Origin: Dastarcus helophoroides
Lineage: Eukaryota; Arthropoda; Insecta; Coleoptera; Bothrideridae
Assembly (NCBI GenBank): GCA_028583605.1
Contig: CM053329.1
Coordinates: forward strand, 32,326,992-32,390,991
Length of the DNA: 64,000 nucleotides
Reading direction: 5' to 3'
This document shows positions 20,547-34,100 of this stretch, piece after piece. Numbering within the stretch: the stretch's first letter is position 1; the number at the start of each line of letters is the position of its first letter. The notes under the pieces were generated by a model. That model did no database searches, was not told the origin of the DNA, and saw nothing but the letters and a program-made list of their open reading frames with translations. The position numbers and the translations under genes were made by a program.

Positions 20547-23500
20547 ATATAAAAACTGCCTATTTTAACTCGCAATGAAAAAAGTTTAAGATAAAAAGAG
20601 AAACAAAAAGGGAGGAAATTATATAAATAAAAACTTCAAATTTTGTTATTTTTTCGAATTTGTTTCGAAACTTCGAAAATATTGTTTATATTTGCAAAAA
20701 ATTAATTAGTAGTTGTTGAAGTGTAAACTTTGGAGTTTTTTTTTAAATATCTAAAAATTTACCGTGACATACGGCTGTACAGAAAATTATATCAAAATTA
20801 AAAAAGAAATTGAATTTTTATTAAATAGCCCTTAGAAACTTAGGAATCAAAGCTCCTAATTTCCTCTACTAAAGACAAGATTTTTGAAAAAAGTTAAATT
20901 TGTGGAATTTCAACTCAGAATTCCTATAAAAAAGGCGAGTAAGAAGAAACGCATCTAAATGTAGTATGTAAGAAAAAATATTCCTAAAATTAGTTTGCTC
21001 TCGAAATTTCAATGGTAAACCACATTATTTTTCTTGATTTTGAAAATTTTTGTTCTCATAATTAGCTCGAACCTCAAAACTGTTATAATAAAATATAAAT
21101 TAGGCTGTCAAAAGCCAACAAAGACAAAAAATTGCAAGTTTAATCTCGAAGTAGTTATGAGAAGTAAACATTTAAAAAAATTGACTTTAAACTTTGCTGC
21201 AGTATTCAAATATTCGATTTTTTATCGACATTTTCAGCTTTAAATTCGAAATTTTTTCGAAAAATGTCAAATTATTTTTCAAACACGAAATATAAAATTT
21301 CGAAAATTGAAGGCCAAAGGGAAGTGTCCAAGGTGGGATTCCAAATTTTGATGACTTTTTTGAATAAATGTTTTTTTTTTTTATTTTAATTGATCACTTT
21401 GCGGGTTTACACTTTCAATGTTTACATTTTCGTCTAAAATTTCAACTTCAAAGTGGAAAGTTGACTTTCTCAAACTGGTGACTTTAGTCTTGCCCAAAAG
21501 TACGATTCAAACCTAAAGGGTTACAAAGGTCAGTGTATTAGCAATTACGTAGTTTCATTAGAGAACATTTAATTTACATCAACTTCATCACTTTGATTTT
21601 ATTAATGGAATTTTAAATTTAAATTAAAACACTATTTTAATTTCAATATTAATTTTAATCTTTTTAAAAAAATATAGAAGTTTTGAAGGACATTTCAGTA
21701 GACATTTAGCTGAAGAAATAACTTGATTTGTTCGTCCGGGAAAAACCAACTTGTTTTAACAAAATTTAACGATTTATGAACGATTGCATCGGGTAAGTTT
21801 GGAAAGTCCTGTCTAGACAATTACTGAAAATGCTGCCCCTTTTGGTTAGCCATCCGTGAGCGATGAACACCTGAGGCGGACTTATCAACCAGCCAACAGC
21901 AGGGAATACGATACATAATATAATATTATTACTTTCATGTAGAATATTCTAATAATGTCATGACGTGGCAATCTTCAGTAAACACCAGTTTGTAATAAAT
22001 CACATTAAATCTTATAAGGAAAAACAAAATATATTTTGATGGAACTGTCACAAGTTAATAAGATATAACAATTTATTGGGTTCTTATGTTGCAAATTTTA
22101 AAATTCTAAGTGTTGAGTTATTTCTCAGAATGTTTAACTGTTAATTTTTATTGAATAGTTAAAAAATTCCTCTTCAATATCTTGAATGTTCTAATTTAAA
22201 TTTAAAATTTAGAGAAACATTTTGTTTACGGAACGTCAGAGAAAATTTAAGAGTTTGAAGTTAAAGGCAGACAATTCGACTTTGGAGTACAAAATTTATG
22301 GTAAACGGTATTTCAAGTCATGAATTCCAGAAAAAGGATAGACATTCTTGAATAACTTAATAATTCTTTTTAAAATATTAAATAATCTTTGGAATTTTAT
22401 CGTTCGAAATGGCAATTTTTAATTTTTGGAATTATCCTTAGAACAAGTCCAGTTTTTCCCAAAATTGTGATATTTCCAAATATTTCGATGTTATTTTTAA
22501 TACATGTGTTTAATACACTTTACCCAGGCAGAATTCAGCATGTTTATCCATTATAATAAAATGAAAAATAATTGAAATTTGAAACCCTTACTTTGTGGAA
22601 TTCTTTAGTATTTACGACTATTAAACTCTTTTATTGATAGCTAATTAAGTTTAATATTTATGAAAGTGAAAAATGAGAACTTTTTAATATATATTCCCAA
22701 AGACTCGAAATAACAAATGTTAGCAGTTCAAATAATATGTAATTGAATCTCTTACAATCGATATTTCGGAAAAAATTTTGCAAGTATAGAAAAAATTCCA
22801 AATTTATTACCAAGAAATATTTAATAGTATTTCGATGTTAAAATCAAAAGTTTGACTTTTTTACAAAATCTCATTTTAATTTTTAAATTTCGGTTACTTT
22901 TTCGAAATTTGGAACTGAAACGCAGTTCAAGGATAAAGTTTTAAATGTTGGAATTAAACTCGAACTGCAAGACAAAAAGTAAAAGTAGGAATAAAACTCG
23001 AAATTTCTGAATAAATTAAAAAAAAAAAATTTTAAGACTAAAGTTTAAAAAACGATTTTCCCAGTCTTAAAATTTTGGCTGTAAAGTAAGACAAAACTAT
23101 GTCAAGATCAAATGAAAATTTCGTAACGAAATCAGTTTTTTACAAAATTAAAATCTAATGTTCAGTTAATTAAAAAAAAATGGTTAAAATCTTTAAAATT
23201 CAAAAAAGAATTTCGATTGTTTCCTAAATTTCTAATGTTAACTGGAATTTTTTTCCTTAAATTTTATCTCCAAAATATGACTCTTAATTTTAAAACGTAA
23301 ATTTTTTATTCTTCAGAAAATCTAGAAATCTAAAAAATTGTATTAACGTGCGTTAACTTACACCAGTGTTAAAAATTTTTGAAATTTAACAATAAGTCAA
23401 AATAAGTTCATACATAAAAATTGTCTACTTGACATATCCGTTGAAAGTTTCAACTCGTAATTTCGGGCAAAAAATTTAAGGTGAAAATTCTAATATAGGT

Positions 23501-24389
23501 CACTATCTATACAATTATATGGAATGCCGATTCTGTAGTACTAAAAAACAGCAAGCAGCCAATTAAATCATTCTCTTATAGGCTCTAGGAGCTCCGAACT
23601 TTTTAATTAAATCATGTAACCAAAGCCGGATCAACTTGCAGCTGAAGCGAGTAGCATAATATTAATGGCTTACCTTTGTAAAAGCAGAGAATGTATTTTA
23701 TAAAGCTGAAGGAATAATAGTCTTCCTGCCCAGCTGCTAATTGTGGTTCTCCATCTGAAATCCATAATTAGATAAATTAGAACGTTTTCAATTAAATGCA
23801 CAGAATCGCAAGCAGCAACTGGGCAGATAAATCAAAATTACTATTGTACAACTTACTACAGTTACAAATTCGAGAATGTTTACGGTAAATCTGTTCTGCT
23901 CTAAATTATATCGGGGTGCCACTTGCACGTGGGACCTAAATCCTGCAACTATGTTTGCTGTAAGCTCATTGTTTTGGCCAACCTTCATTATATGTTACAA
24001 CTTTCAGCAAATATGTTAGATATATTCGTGTGTCGTTTATATGTAGAGGAAGGAATTTCAGAACTATGTGTTCTGGTTGATCAGTCTAACTCTGAATCTG
24101 CATGTTACATTTTTGCTTTTAAGTTGGAATGATGTATCTATCTAAATTATGCTTAAGGTATGTTTACACAAAGATTGTGTAGAATTTAGTTGAAAAAACT
24201 GCATAAATGGTTGGCAGAACTAAAAAAATTGGTTTTATAGACGAGCAGATCAATCTCTGACTTTAAATATGGCAGGGAGCAGACCAGAGAGAGGCTATAA
24301 GACGCGAATATCTGCACAAAGATTAGAGTGAGAACCGAAATAAAAGCCGAGCCTTCACCAGAGCTTATATTAAGATTTTTATTTAGAGA
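20547..24389. other. Receptor intron, AT-rich, no gene seen
   Basis: Mostly degenerate AAATTTCGAAA-type sequence. The part from about 23500 to 24360 is more complex, but the frames there (23788-23988 minus, 23923-24132 plus) have no recognisable motif and overlap on opposite strands. Confidence 0.4.
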
Positions 24390-27300
24390 ATTTGACTTCA
24401 GAAGTTAAAATTAGGTTTTTCAGCATCTTTCAATGTTTATCTCAGTATTTTCATCAAATTTCGATTTTTTATTTTTAAATTTTAATTGTGAAATTATCAG
24501 AAATCTTTTTAATATGACGAAGTCTAAATTTTTAATCAGTTAAAACTACGGACTTACTTTTAATTTTTTTAAGCTTAAATTTAATTGCACAATATCATTG
24601 AATGCAGAAATTTTAAACTTTCGAGCAAAATGTCTTGTATTCGAATTAGTGTCAATATATTTTTAAATTGCAATTTTTAGTTTCTTAAAGTTCGAGTTTA
24701 TCTTGCATTATTTTGAGAAAAAAGTCGAAATTTGGAGACTAAGGTCTAAATTTCTGGAAAATAAAATTGCCGTTTCCAGAAAACGTCCTTAATTCCTTTA
24801 CAAGTCAAAATTTTAAAAACAAACATAGCGATTGAAATTACCAAAAATTTACTGAAAAAGTCGACTATTCAGATTAAGATCTATATTTCTAAATTATAAT
24901 AAAAAATTTGTAAATTTTTGTTGTACATACATTTGTTTTAGTTGTTTTGAAAATTGTTTACACTTTTTTTGAAAAGCCAATCAATTTATTCGAGAAAAAT
25001 TTTGATAACAGATCCAGATTTTGACTGGAATTTTTAAAATTTTTCTGAAACTTTTAATTTCGAAAAGGTTGCCAAATAGTTAAAATTTTTCAAACATATT
25101 TCGTGAAATTTCATTACAATTTCCATATCCTTTTTAACCTGAAAATTGGAAAATTTCAAGAATCAAAACAATTTCAACTTTAATATAGAAATTTTAACTT
25201 GTAACTTAAACAATAATTTTTTTTTATTCTGATGCTTTTTCAATTTCAATCTTATTTAAGTCGAAACTAAAAAAAGAAATGTTTTTTCGGAGTTACTTCT
25301 CGACTTGAAGAGCGTACTTTCGATTTTAAAAACGATATTGCGAGACAGCATTTATCTAGAAATTTAGTTTTTTTGCAGGGTTTTGCAACATTGTCATTTT
25401 AAAAATGTCAAATACTTTCGAAATTTAAACTGAATATCCGAAATTATTTCTGAAAGTAAAATATTGTTGTCAGTGAAAATTTTAACATTTTTTCCTAAAA
25501 CTTCGACACTTATTTTAAAAATTTTACTTTCATCTGAAAATTAAAAGTATTTTTTTGAATTGTAGTAAATTTTTTCTAACATTACTGCTACTACTACTTA
25601 CTTTACTATTAAAATTTCGTCCCTTTTATTTAAAATTACTATTTTTATTTTGGCAATTTCGAATTTGCTCTCGTGCAGCTTCGAAATCCAAAACAATTAT
25701 TAAAACGTTTGTTAAAATTTCTAGTCATCCAGAAATTTCGAGTATAATTAGGAAATTTCGTCTTCACCCTTTTTTTTTCAAATCATGTCTTGAGATCTTT
25801 TGAAAAGAAGACTAAAAAAATTTAAAAATTTGTACATTTTTAGGCTTCCGTGCCTTAAAAATGGAAAAACGGAATCCTTTTTAATATCACTCTCGTGACT
25901 GTCACAAGAAGTTTTTTTTCTAAAACTAAATAAGGTACAAATTTCAAATTTTACAGGGCATTTTTTAAATAATTTTTGGTAGAATTTTCTTAAAGATACA
26001 GCTCAAAATATGTCAGAAATGACCGTTCTCTAGGTCTCTGAAGATAAGATTTAAGTTTTATTAGTATTAGTATATATTGGACCATAGATTATCAGAAAAC
26101 AAATTGCTGATTTAACCGCCGATGATGTAGTAATGTGAAACTTGGTTCGGTGTTGGCAAACATTTATCGAAATATTGTGGAATTTTTAATATATGTTGCG
26201 TTTTAATCGTTAACAAAGTTAAATAGGTATGAAAAAAATTGCCTGTTTTTTTCGATATCCTAATAGTTGCTAAGAAAAAATATTTTATGGAAAATAAGGA
26301 GTTTTCATTCCAAATGTTTTTGACCAATAGATAAATATTTTTTTACAAATAAAAAACTTGATTCAGGTTAAGAATAAAATGCAAATTAAATTTGTTTGTT
26401 ACATTACTTCATTTACATGAGTATTTTCTGAGTTAGCAGTAATTAGTAAGTAACAATGTTTCTATGTTTCTACGTTAACATTGAGACTTCGTCACTAACT
26501 TGAAATTAATTATTGTTATGTTAGCAATTTCGATTTGTTTTCAACAGCTTTAATATTAAATTTCTATTTTGAAAACATGTAAGTTAAAATTTGTACTAGC
26601 TCAGATATTCCCAACCTTCGTACTTTTTTTTAAATCATGCTCTGAGATGTTTACGAAGACAGAAAAACGTTAAAATTTCGACATTTTTCCTAAAATTTTA
26701 ACTTTAGATTCGACATTTAGATTATTCCAAACTTTTTTCTTGGTAAGTTTAAAATATAAATTAAAAAAGTGCAAATTTGACTTTTTATATTTTTATTTGA
26801 AATTAATAATGGAATATCGTGATGGAATTTTGAAATTTCGACTGTAAACTGAAAGTTATGAGTTCATTGATAACTATGGACCATATTTTAGGCACAATCA
26901 AATAAGGTAAAAATGTGACCAAATGTTAAATTAGGCAAAAACAAACAAAAGGCACTAAATAGGTAAAATACCATAAAAAACATATTGACAGGCCAAAACC
27001 CTACAATTAACAAGAAAAACATTTATTGACCATTTTGAACTTTCACTCAAAATTTTGAAAAAAATAATTAAATTTTAGGAAATAAGTACTCAGGATATTC
27101 AGAAGAAGTGTAAAATTTTCAAATGGTGAAAATTTTAAAATTTCAATTGCATTTTCCAATTGTTAAGAAAAAATCTTGAAATTTTTACTTTAAACCCATG
27201 CAAAGTTTTTTCGAAATATTGACTTTTAAACCTGAAGTTTCGTTTGAAGTTAACACTTTCTGGAAAATAATCAAAATTTGGAGACTAAAATTTGAAAGTT

Positions 27301-27720
27301 TAAGAAGAAATTTATCATTTTAAGGTTAAGTTAAGCTTAGGAGTTCAGAATTTTGATAAATGACATCTGAAATCTGGACGTTTAGGTTTTTTTCCCAATT
27401 ATTCTCATTTTTTTTAGGTCAAAATTTACAATTTAATTTTGAAGCGCTGGTTTGAATTTTAAGCGTTTAATAATAAAAGGTCAACACTTCTTATTTCAAC
27501 TCGCATCTTTGACAATTTGGTCTAAATTTTGGATGTTACCTCGAGGTTTTTGTTAAGTTTATTATGACCAGTCGCAAAACTTTGATCAAATATTTATTTT
27601 TTTTTTCAAAATCTTGACTTAAGATTGATGTTTATTTTTTTTTAATTGCACACCCATTTCCATAAAAGACGATTTTTTTATTTAATTTAACCTTAGAATT
27701 GAGAGTTTGAAATTTCGAAT
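24390..27720. repeat. AT-rich quasi-repeat block
   Basis: Long run of AAAATTTTGACTTTT-like phrases mixed in both orientations. No gene; short frames here are low complexity. Confidence 0.5.
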
Positions 27721-28869
27721 TGTTATGCCTAATGCAAAATTATTACTGAATTTAAATTAATTTAAGTAAATCAAATATATATTTTAATGTTACCACTATT
27801 TAGTGATTGCAATTTTGACAGTTGAGTTAAATCATTTTCAAATTTGCTAATGAGCTAAATGTGGAGAATGTTTCTATAGCCTCAACCATCTGATGTAACA
27901 ACATTTATAGCGTTGATATTTAGCATTTTATTAAATAATACATCACTCATCAATAAATTAAAATTTTTGGACTTGCTAAAATAAAATGTAGCGTAAAGGG
28001 CCTCCATATTATACTGTTTGAGGTAGATTCGTAAAAAGACAGCAACTTTTGAAATTGATGATACTTCAGATAATTCTCTAAGCTACCAAAGGCAGAATAG
28101 AGATCCTTTCATCTCGCCACACAGGACGTAATAGGTGCTCAAACCTGTAAACACAGACTAATAACCATCCTTCCATTTTCAGTCTGGAAAAGACTGAAGG
28201 CAAAAAAATCTGAAACAATTTCACCTCTAATGTGAATGCTATCGCTTGAGTTCTTTTAAATTTAATGTTACATTTTTTTCTCACAGGAACTTTCATTCCA
28301 CCATATCATTTTACTAAACGACATCGTGTAGGATATGTACATGAACATTCAAACCAGACGTCTGCCTTTTTGCTAAAAGCAATACCCGGATAATAACGAT
28401 TGACGGGAAAATCTGCAAGAATTTTATTTATCCAAGCGTAAATGGGCAATAAATTTATATTTAACGCTCGAAATGGAAAGAAAACGACGAAATCTGAATC
28501 ACAATAAAAGAGATCTCTGAATTACGCTTAGTTTTATCTTTTAAATGACTTCCATTAATCAGTTATGCAGCTAAATTGTTGAAAAGGCAAATGCTACTGA
28601 CAAATAAACTAATATTTATAATAATTTTACACTCTATTGACTCGAATAATATTCAATATTTTAGGTAACTATTTTTTTGAAGCGAATACTATTTAAGGTG
28701 CTTTAGGCAATCATTTATATGGGATCAACTTATGATTTAACGCCGCCATCACGTTAATTTGCGTTATCATCATGCCTCATGTTGACAGAATGTTGGTTAA
28801 TATGCTGTTAACATAAGAGCGTGTGGTTAGTGCAATTTTACGTGATAGTGACGCGAAATCATAAGTTTA
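27721..28869. other. Receptor intron, no gene seen
   Basis: Moderately complex sequence. A 72-codon frame on the minus strand (28078-28296) has no recognised motif and is not called. Confidence 0.35.
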
Positions 28870-28874
28870 TCCAT

Positions 28875-28975
28875 TATTCAAAAATGCCTGATCGGCACCG
28901 GGGTTTGAACCCGCGACTTGTTGGACCTATCAACAAATTACGCAACCCTAAACAACTAAGCTATACGGTCTGTCC
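28875..28975 (-). ncRNA. tRNA-derived SINE head or tRNA pseudogene
   Basis: On the minus strand an A-box-like TAGCTTAGTTG is followed by a B box, GGTTCAAACCC, within GCGGGTTCAAACCCCGG. Between them a stem TGTTG/CAACA closes a 7-base loop, ATAGGTC, which would give anticodon AGG. The T arm pairs 4 of 5. I could not form an acceptor stem, so an intact tRNA is unlikely. A Pol III promoter of this type at the head of a SINE is the better reading; the 3' end of the element was not resolved. Confidence 0.55.
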
Positions 28976-29496
28976 TAATTTTTACTTGTCCAAAACAGAC
29001 CCATACGCCTATTATAAGTTAAGATGACTATTGCATTATTTAAGTTAGGTTAGAGTTCAATTATTATTTTAATTGTTTAATTGTAAGATCGCTGTAATAA
29101 TGCAACAGTGAGTACTACATTAGTTTGTTAAACAGGAGCGAATATGATGTTCATATCTCAAGAGAGCGAAGGTGGTCGATCGTTGGAATATTATCCACTA
29201 AAAACAAAATTAAGTTTTGAAAAATAATACAAAAAAATAAATAATAAGGAACAGCACTTCAAAACTTTTGGTTAAAAGTGTCTCATATGTGCATTACCTT
29301 TTTAACTTATTGCAGCAAAATACACATTCTTATCCTTAGTATTAGAAATGAAATGATGTTAAATATTACGTGCAATAAATAAAAAACATGTAAACTTTAT
29401 AAATTTAGTACATTATCAAAAAATATTAGATTATTTTTCCCACGACTACAAGCATCTAAACCACAAATTTAATATAAAAAAGGATAGGTGAGTTTA

Positions 29497-29535
29497 CTAT
29501 TATTATTATTATTATTATTACTATTATTTATTATT
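29497..29535. repeat. ATT microsatellite
   Basis: Tandem TAT/ATT triplets over about 39 bp with one interruption (ACT). Confidence 0.9.
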
Positions 29536-29793
29536 TTAAAATATTTCAGATATTCTAACTTGTTTACTAGTGTAGGTTCGAACTACGCTGCATAGACACG
29601 ATTACTTTCTAGTTTTGAGTGTTCACGTCGGTGGGTAGTTTCAAGGTCGTATAATTTCCTTTTTTCATTTTAAGGTTTTTATCTATGTCTAATTTTGGTT
29701 TTATATATTCCAAATCGTATGCAGTTTGGCCCTAGTAGTAGCAGCATATACCTGTTATCTCCCATAGAGCTGGAAAGGGCCGCAAAAGGGAGC

Positions 29794-29794
<1 letters not shown>

Positions 29795-29872
<78 letters not shown>
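29795..29872. repeat. TA microsatellite, ~78 bp
   Basis: Almost pure TA dinucleotides with a single phase break (ATTATA) near 29847. The tyrosine/isoleucine open frame over it is an artefact. Confidence 0.95.
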
Positions 29873-29921
29873 TCTAATTTTTGAAATTGACACTTTCAAG
29901 CTTTATTAATATTTAATAATA

Positions 29922-30049
29922 AACACAACAAAGGTTGCTCAGAGCAACCTTTGTTGTGTTTTTTAATCTTTCTTGGTTTCAGGGGACAATTTTTGTGTTT
30001 CAATTTTTAAAGATAACCTAACAACCAGTCCGCTTCACCAAAAAAAAAA
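29922..30049 (+). mobile_element. Foldback retroposon, 5'-truncated copy
   Basis: The hairpin ACACAACAAAGGTTGCTC / GAGCAACCTTTGTTGTGT is almost perfect with a minimal loop. Next come TTTTTAATCTTTCTTGG, GGGGACA, then the 3' segment AAAGATAACC...CCAGTCCGCTTCACC and an A10 run. Compared with the copy at 62259 it lacks the 5' outer arm and the central segment. The constant 3' end plus A tail suggests a retroposed sequence. Confidence 0.7.
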
Positions 30050-30825
30050 GTTTTGAGTTTAAACGTCATTCTTTTATAAAGTACGTTTTTAAAATTCAAA
30101 TCTTTTCTCAAAATTTTAAGACTCAACTTAATGTTTTTATAAATCTTAATTTCTAGAAAAACATTTTCTATAAATTTTGAGTTCTTCTCGAGTTGACTAG
30201 TTATCCTAAGCTTCAATTTAAGATGTGTACCTACTTGCATAGCCAATAAGGCATCTAGCGTTTAGGGCTTTATTTCTATTTTGGATTTGTGAATTTTACG
30301 AAATGATATCCTAATTTCTAATCTCGAATTTCCAATAATTAACAAGTGAGGTCGACGATTCTTATATTAGGTGATGCGAGGATCAACTTCAATGCCCCAA
30401 CAGTGGCAATTTGTTTTTTTGTTTAGTATAAATTTTCCATCCAATTTTAGACTAACTTCTCCAGGAGATTAAAGATTAAAAATTTTAAACATAGCTCAGA
30501 ATTGGAAGGCATGCAATACTTAATTGCAAAAAATTATACACAAAAGAACAATAGCCAGAAAATAATTATTTAAATAAAAAAATTGTTTTACGAAGTTTTT
30601 AAAAAGCATTAAGAAATATAAAATAAGTTCCCGTAGCCCCACACAAAAGTACTCTTGCATAACAACTCTCTATTGAACTAAACTTGATCTCAAGTGGTGA
30701 AGCTTTAATATTCCTAAGGATGCAAACTCCTGGCTGAAGAGGCCTCAATTTTAAGAAAGACGATAAAAATAAGTTGAATATATTCTACACATTTTATGAA
30801 AATTGGACTTATTATACGAACTTAC
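30050..30825. other. Receptor intron, no gene seen
   Basis: AT-rich. It ends at the donor of the TM7 exon. The minus frame 30007-30246 overlaps the retroposon tail and is not a gene. Confidence 0.4.
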
Positions 30826-31007
30826 TGTTTAGGGTTAGCTGACTGCCTGATTTTTTAGAACATTTTCCGCAGCATATATTTTTTTTGCTTATCATAAAAC
30901 TGCCGTACAAGAGAGGGTTCACGCAACTATTGGCAACGATCATCATAAAACACCCGTCCTGTATCCAATTCGACACACCACTTGCACCATTCCAGTCTAA
31001 CATATAC
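30826..31007 (-). CDS. Receptor exon with TM7
   Basis: Acceptor TTTTTATTTCAG ends at 31008; donor A|GTAAGT starts at 30825. Joined to the TM6 exon (phase 2), it completes LWYMLDWNG (extracellular loop 3) and encodes IQDGCFMMIVANSCVNPLLY, the seventh helix with the NPxxY motif (NPLLY). Then come GSFMISKKNICCGKCSKK, a likely helix 8 with a Cys pair suitable for palmitoylation, and SQLTLN. The WY...D..SCxNPxxYG pattern is that of AKH, ACP and corazonin receptors. A small retroposon (31027-31105) sits just upstream of the acceptor. Confidence 0.88.
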
Positions 31008-31026
31008 CTGAAATAAAAATATAAAA

Positions 31027-31105
31027 TTAATCTTGGTTTCAGAGGACAAAATTTAATATTTAAATTTTGAAGATAACCAAGGACCAATCCGTTCCACAGA
31101 AAAAA
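31027..31105 (+). mobile_element. Foldback retroposon, strongly 5'-truncated copy
   Basis: It begins within the 3' arm (TTAATCTTGGTTTCAG), continues AGGACA and TTTTGAAGATAACCAAGGAC, ends CAATCCGTTCCACAG and has an A6 tail. Possible short duplication AAAATTAA on both sides. Only about 19 bp separate it from the 3' splice site of the receptor TM7 exon. Confidence 0.65.
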
Positions 31106-34100
31106 TTAACTTAATAAATTCGGACATATGTTTGTAATGTTGGAGTTTTTAAGGTGCTTAGCAGAAAGATTTAGGTCTCGAGTCTAAGGCGACGGTGTAT
31201 TTTGTTATCGATTGAGATATCTTCAGAGTGTAGCCAACATTTTGTGAAAAAAAAATTTTAACTTTTAGATGTGAATCAAAATCTCAAAATTAAAATCTCA
31301 CTTCAGAGAAGGAGCTTGAATTTTTTGGAAAAAAATCAATATTTCAATTTCAAATTTTTTTAACTGGTAGTTTAAGTTAACAACGGAACTAAAAAAAAAT
31401 TAAATTTCGAAATAAATGGAAACCTTGAGATTTGTCAGGAAGAAAGAGAACAAAGAGATTTAAAAACATTAGGAAATTCGAAATTTTGGAACAAGGAAAT
31501 GTTTCTAATGGATTTTTTTTGAAGTTTTTACTTTTTGTAACCTGAAGCTAAAATTTAAATTTAAAAATAAAACAATTTTAAGTTTAACCTAGCAAAACAG
31601 GTAAAATTCTCTCAAAATAAATGAGAAGGAAAATAAGAAATAAAAAATATGACAAATTAGAGGTCTTTTTTTATTGAAATTTAGAGCCCTTTCTGAAAAT
31701 TTTACTACTACTTTTTTTTCTTAACATCCGATATGTCAGTTTCAAGATTTTCCTTCTCACTTAAAATTTAAAATTGAAGCAAAATGCAAAATTTAATCTT
31801 TAATGGTGACTTTAAATTCAAATAGTCGAATTTATTTGAGATTTTTGTGGATGCATTCAAAATTTATAGAAAAAACCCAAAATTTTAGGATAAAAATAAT
31901 TTTCTTGAAATAAAAATAACAGCTTGAAGAAAAAATGAGAAATTTTTCAAAAAAAAAAGAAAATTTATCTAATTTTGATTACTACAGTCAAACCTGCCTA
32001 TAACGAACCTTCATTGCCGAATTTCTCTATATAATGAATTTTTTCATTCACACAGTATTTTAAGCAAATTTACAGGTACTATTACCTCCATTCAACGAAA
32101 AGGATACCTTCTTACAATAAATTTTTGAATCAAGATTTTTTAAAGTTTAATTAGTTTTAATAATGGTCTTTGGTTCAAAGAAGGTTCTTGATACCACATG
32201 CTAATGATATTGCAAGTTTGATTTGTTTAAAATTTCTCTCGTTCAAAATAAGTAAATACCTTAATTTTTGGGATACCCCATGCTAATGACTTTGTTTACC
32301 TGCTAGTATAAAGGGGTTTACAGTTTGAGAACACACCTAAACTTGTATTCAATGTTTTTTGTAGCAAAATTTAAAAATTGCTAAATTATAAAAATTTTAA
32401 GAATTTTGGAGAAAAAAGGCGAAATATTTATAAAAATTAAACAAATGAAAATTTCAAGTTTAAACTGGAAAATTTGGAAAAGCCTTATAATCGGAAAAAA
32501 GTATTCTTTTTAGATTTCAAAGGCATTTTAAAGAATTTTTTATTTTTTACTTAAGTTGACACAAAGCTTTAAAAAAGCGATCATGTTGAACTGAACATTT
32601 TAAGAATACCCAGTTTTTGAAAAATACAGTTCTCTTAAGAGATTTGGAATCTGTTTCAGTATTTTAACCATTTTGTATAGATTATAAAAATTTTATACAA
32701 GTTTAAATTTAAGAAAAAAATTCATGACTAATAATAAAAAATTTCAATTTTGGAAAAAAATAAAAATTGTAAAGAGGGCAATCAAAGTTCTCCAAAACAA
32801 AGATTTGATTAAAAATATATTCCAAAATGAGAAACGTTTTTTTAGAAATTTTGGACCCATTCTGCTTTTTTCTTGACATTTAATTTAAATTTTCATTACT
32901 TTATTCGAACCCAACATTTTGACTTTAAAGTACAGGTGAAATTTAAATGTTTTTTTTTTAAATCAAATTTAAATTTAAGTTTTTGACTATATCTAAAAAA
33001 TTTTTACTCAAAACGTGGCGGTTAGCCAGAATTTTGCAAAAATATTAAAATTTTTTGACATAAAAACTAAGATCTTGAAACTGAAATAAAAATTAGACAA
33101 AAGCTCCAAACCTTTTCAAATAAAACCAAAATTTCCGAAAAATATTGATTTTATTAAATTTCAACTTATTATTTATTTTAATTTAATATTATTTATTTAT
33201 TTATTATTATTTAATTTCATTTTAAGCTAAAACTGAAATTTTTTTGCAAAAAAGGAATTGCACAATTTAAAGATTAAAATAGAAATAAATTGTTGAAAAA
33301 AAAGCAACATATTTAAGAGAAAAATTCAAAAATAAAACATTTTGAGTTTAATTGTCAATTTTAGAACAAACCAAAAATTTGGGCTAAGATTTTTATTATT
33401 GTATATTTAGAGTTTTTTTGCAATTTTTACCTTTTTACTTCAAAGCTGAAGTTAGCTGGAATTTGCAAGAAAATTTGTGACCCGAAATTAAAAGTTTAAA
33501 CTAACTGTAAAAATAGTAACGTTTTCAAGAAAATAATCAAGTAAAACCAGAAGAAAAATTAGTATAAAGAAACTCAGAAGAAAAAATCAAGATGTTAGGT
33601 TTAAAGCAAAAATTTGAAAATTTAAATATCAGATGTCATGAAAAAACTTGTAATTTCAGAAAGATTTTGAAATAACTACAAAATAAAATGAAATTTGAAA
33701 CATTCAGAAAAAAATTGAAATCAATGATATTTTAACTTTTGTAAAAATCAAAATTAGGAACATTAAAATTAATGAACTTATGCCTACAAAAGACTTTTGG
33801 GCCCTTTTGTATTTAAATATCAAATTTTTGTTTTTGTTTAGGTTTTGACTTTAAGTTAACATTCATACTCGAAATTCTGTACCTAAAGTCCACTTTAAAT
33901 TCAAAACGTAAAATGTTTTATAAATGTTTTTGATAAAAAACTGAAATAGTTTTTTAAAAATTTTTAAAATTAGGAATTTCATATTTAAGCTGCAAATAAA
34001 ACTCGGAATTAAAAAATAAACATTTTTTTGGAAGTATTTATTCTGGCTGCTCTGAAAGCACAAGTTACACCTGAAAATTAAAAATATTTTTATGCCAAAT

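Noticed and set aside
29695..29877. 60-codon frame of Tyr-Ile repeats
   Set aside because: It translates a TA microsatellite.
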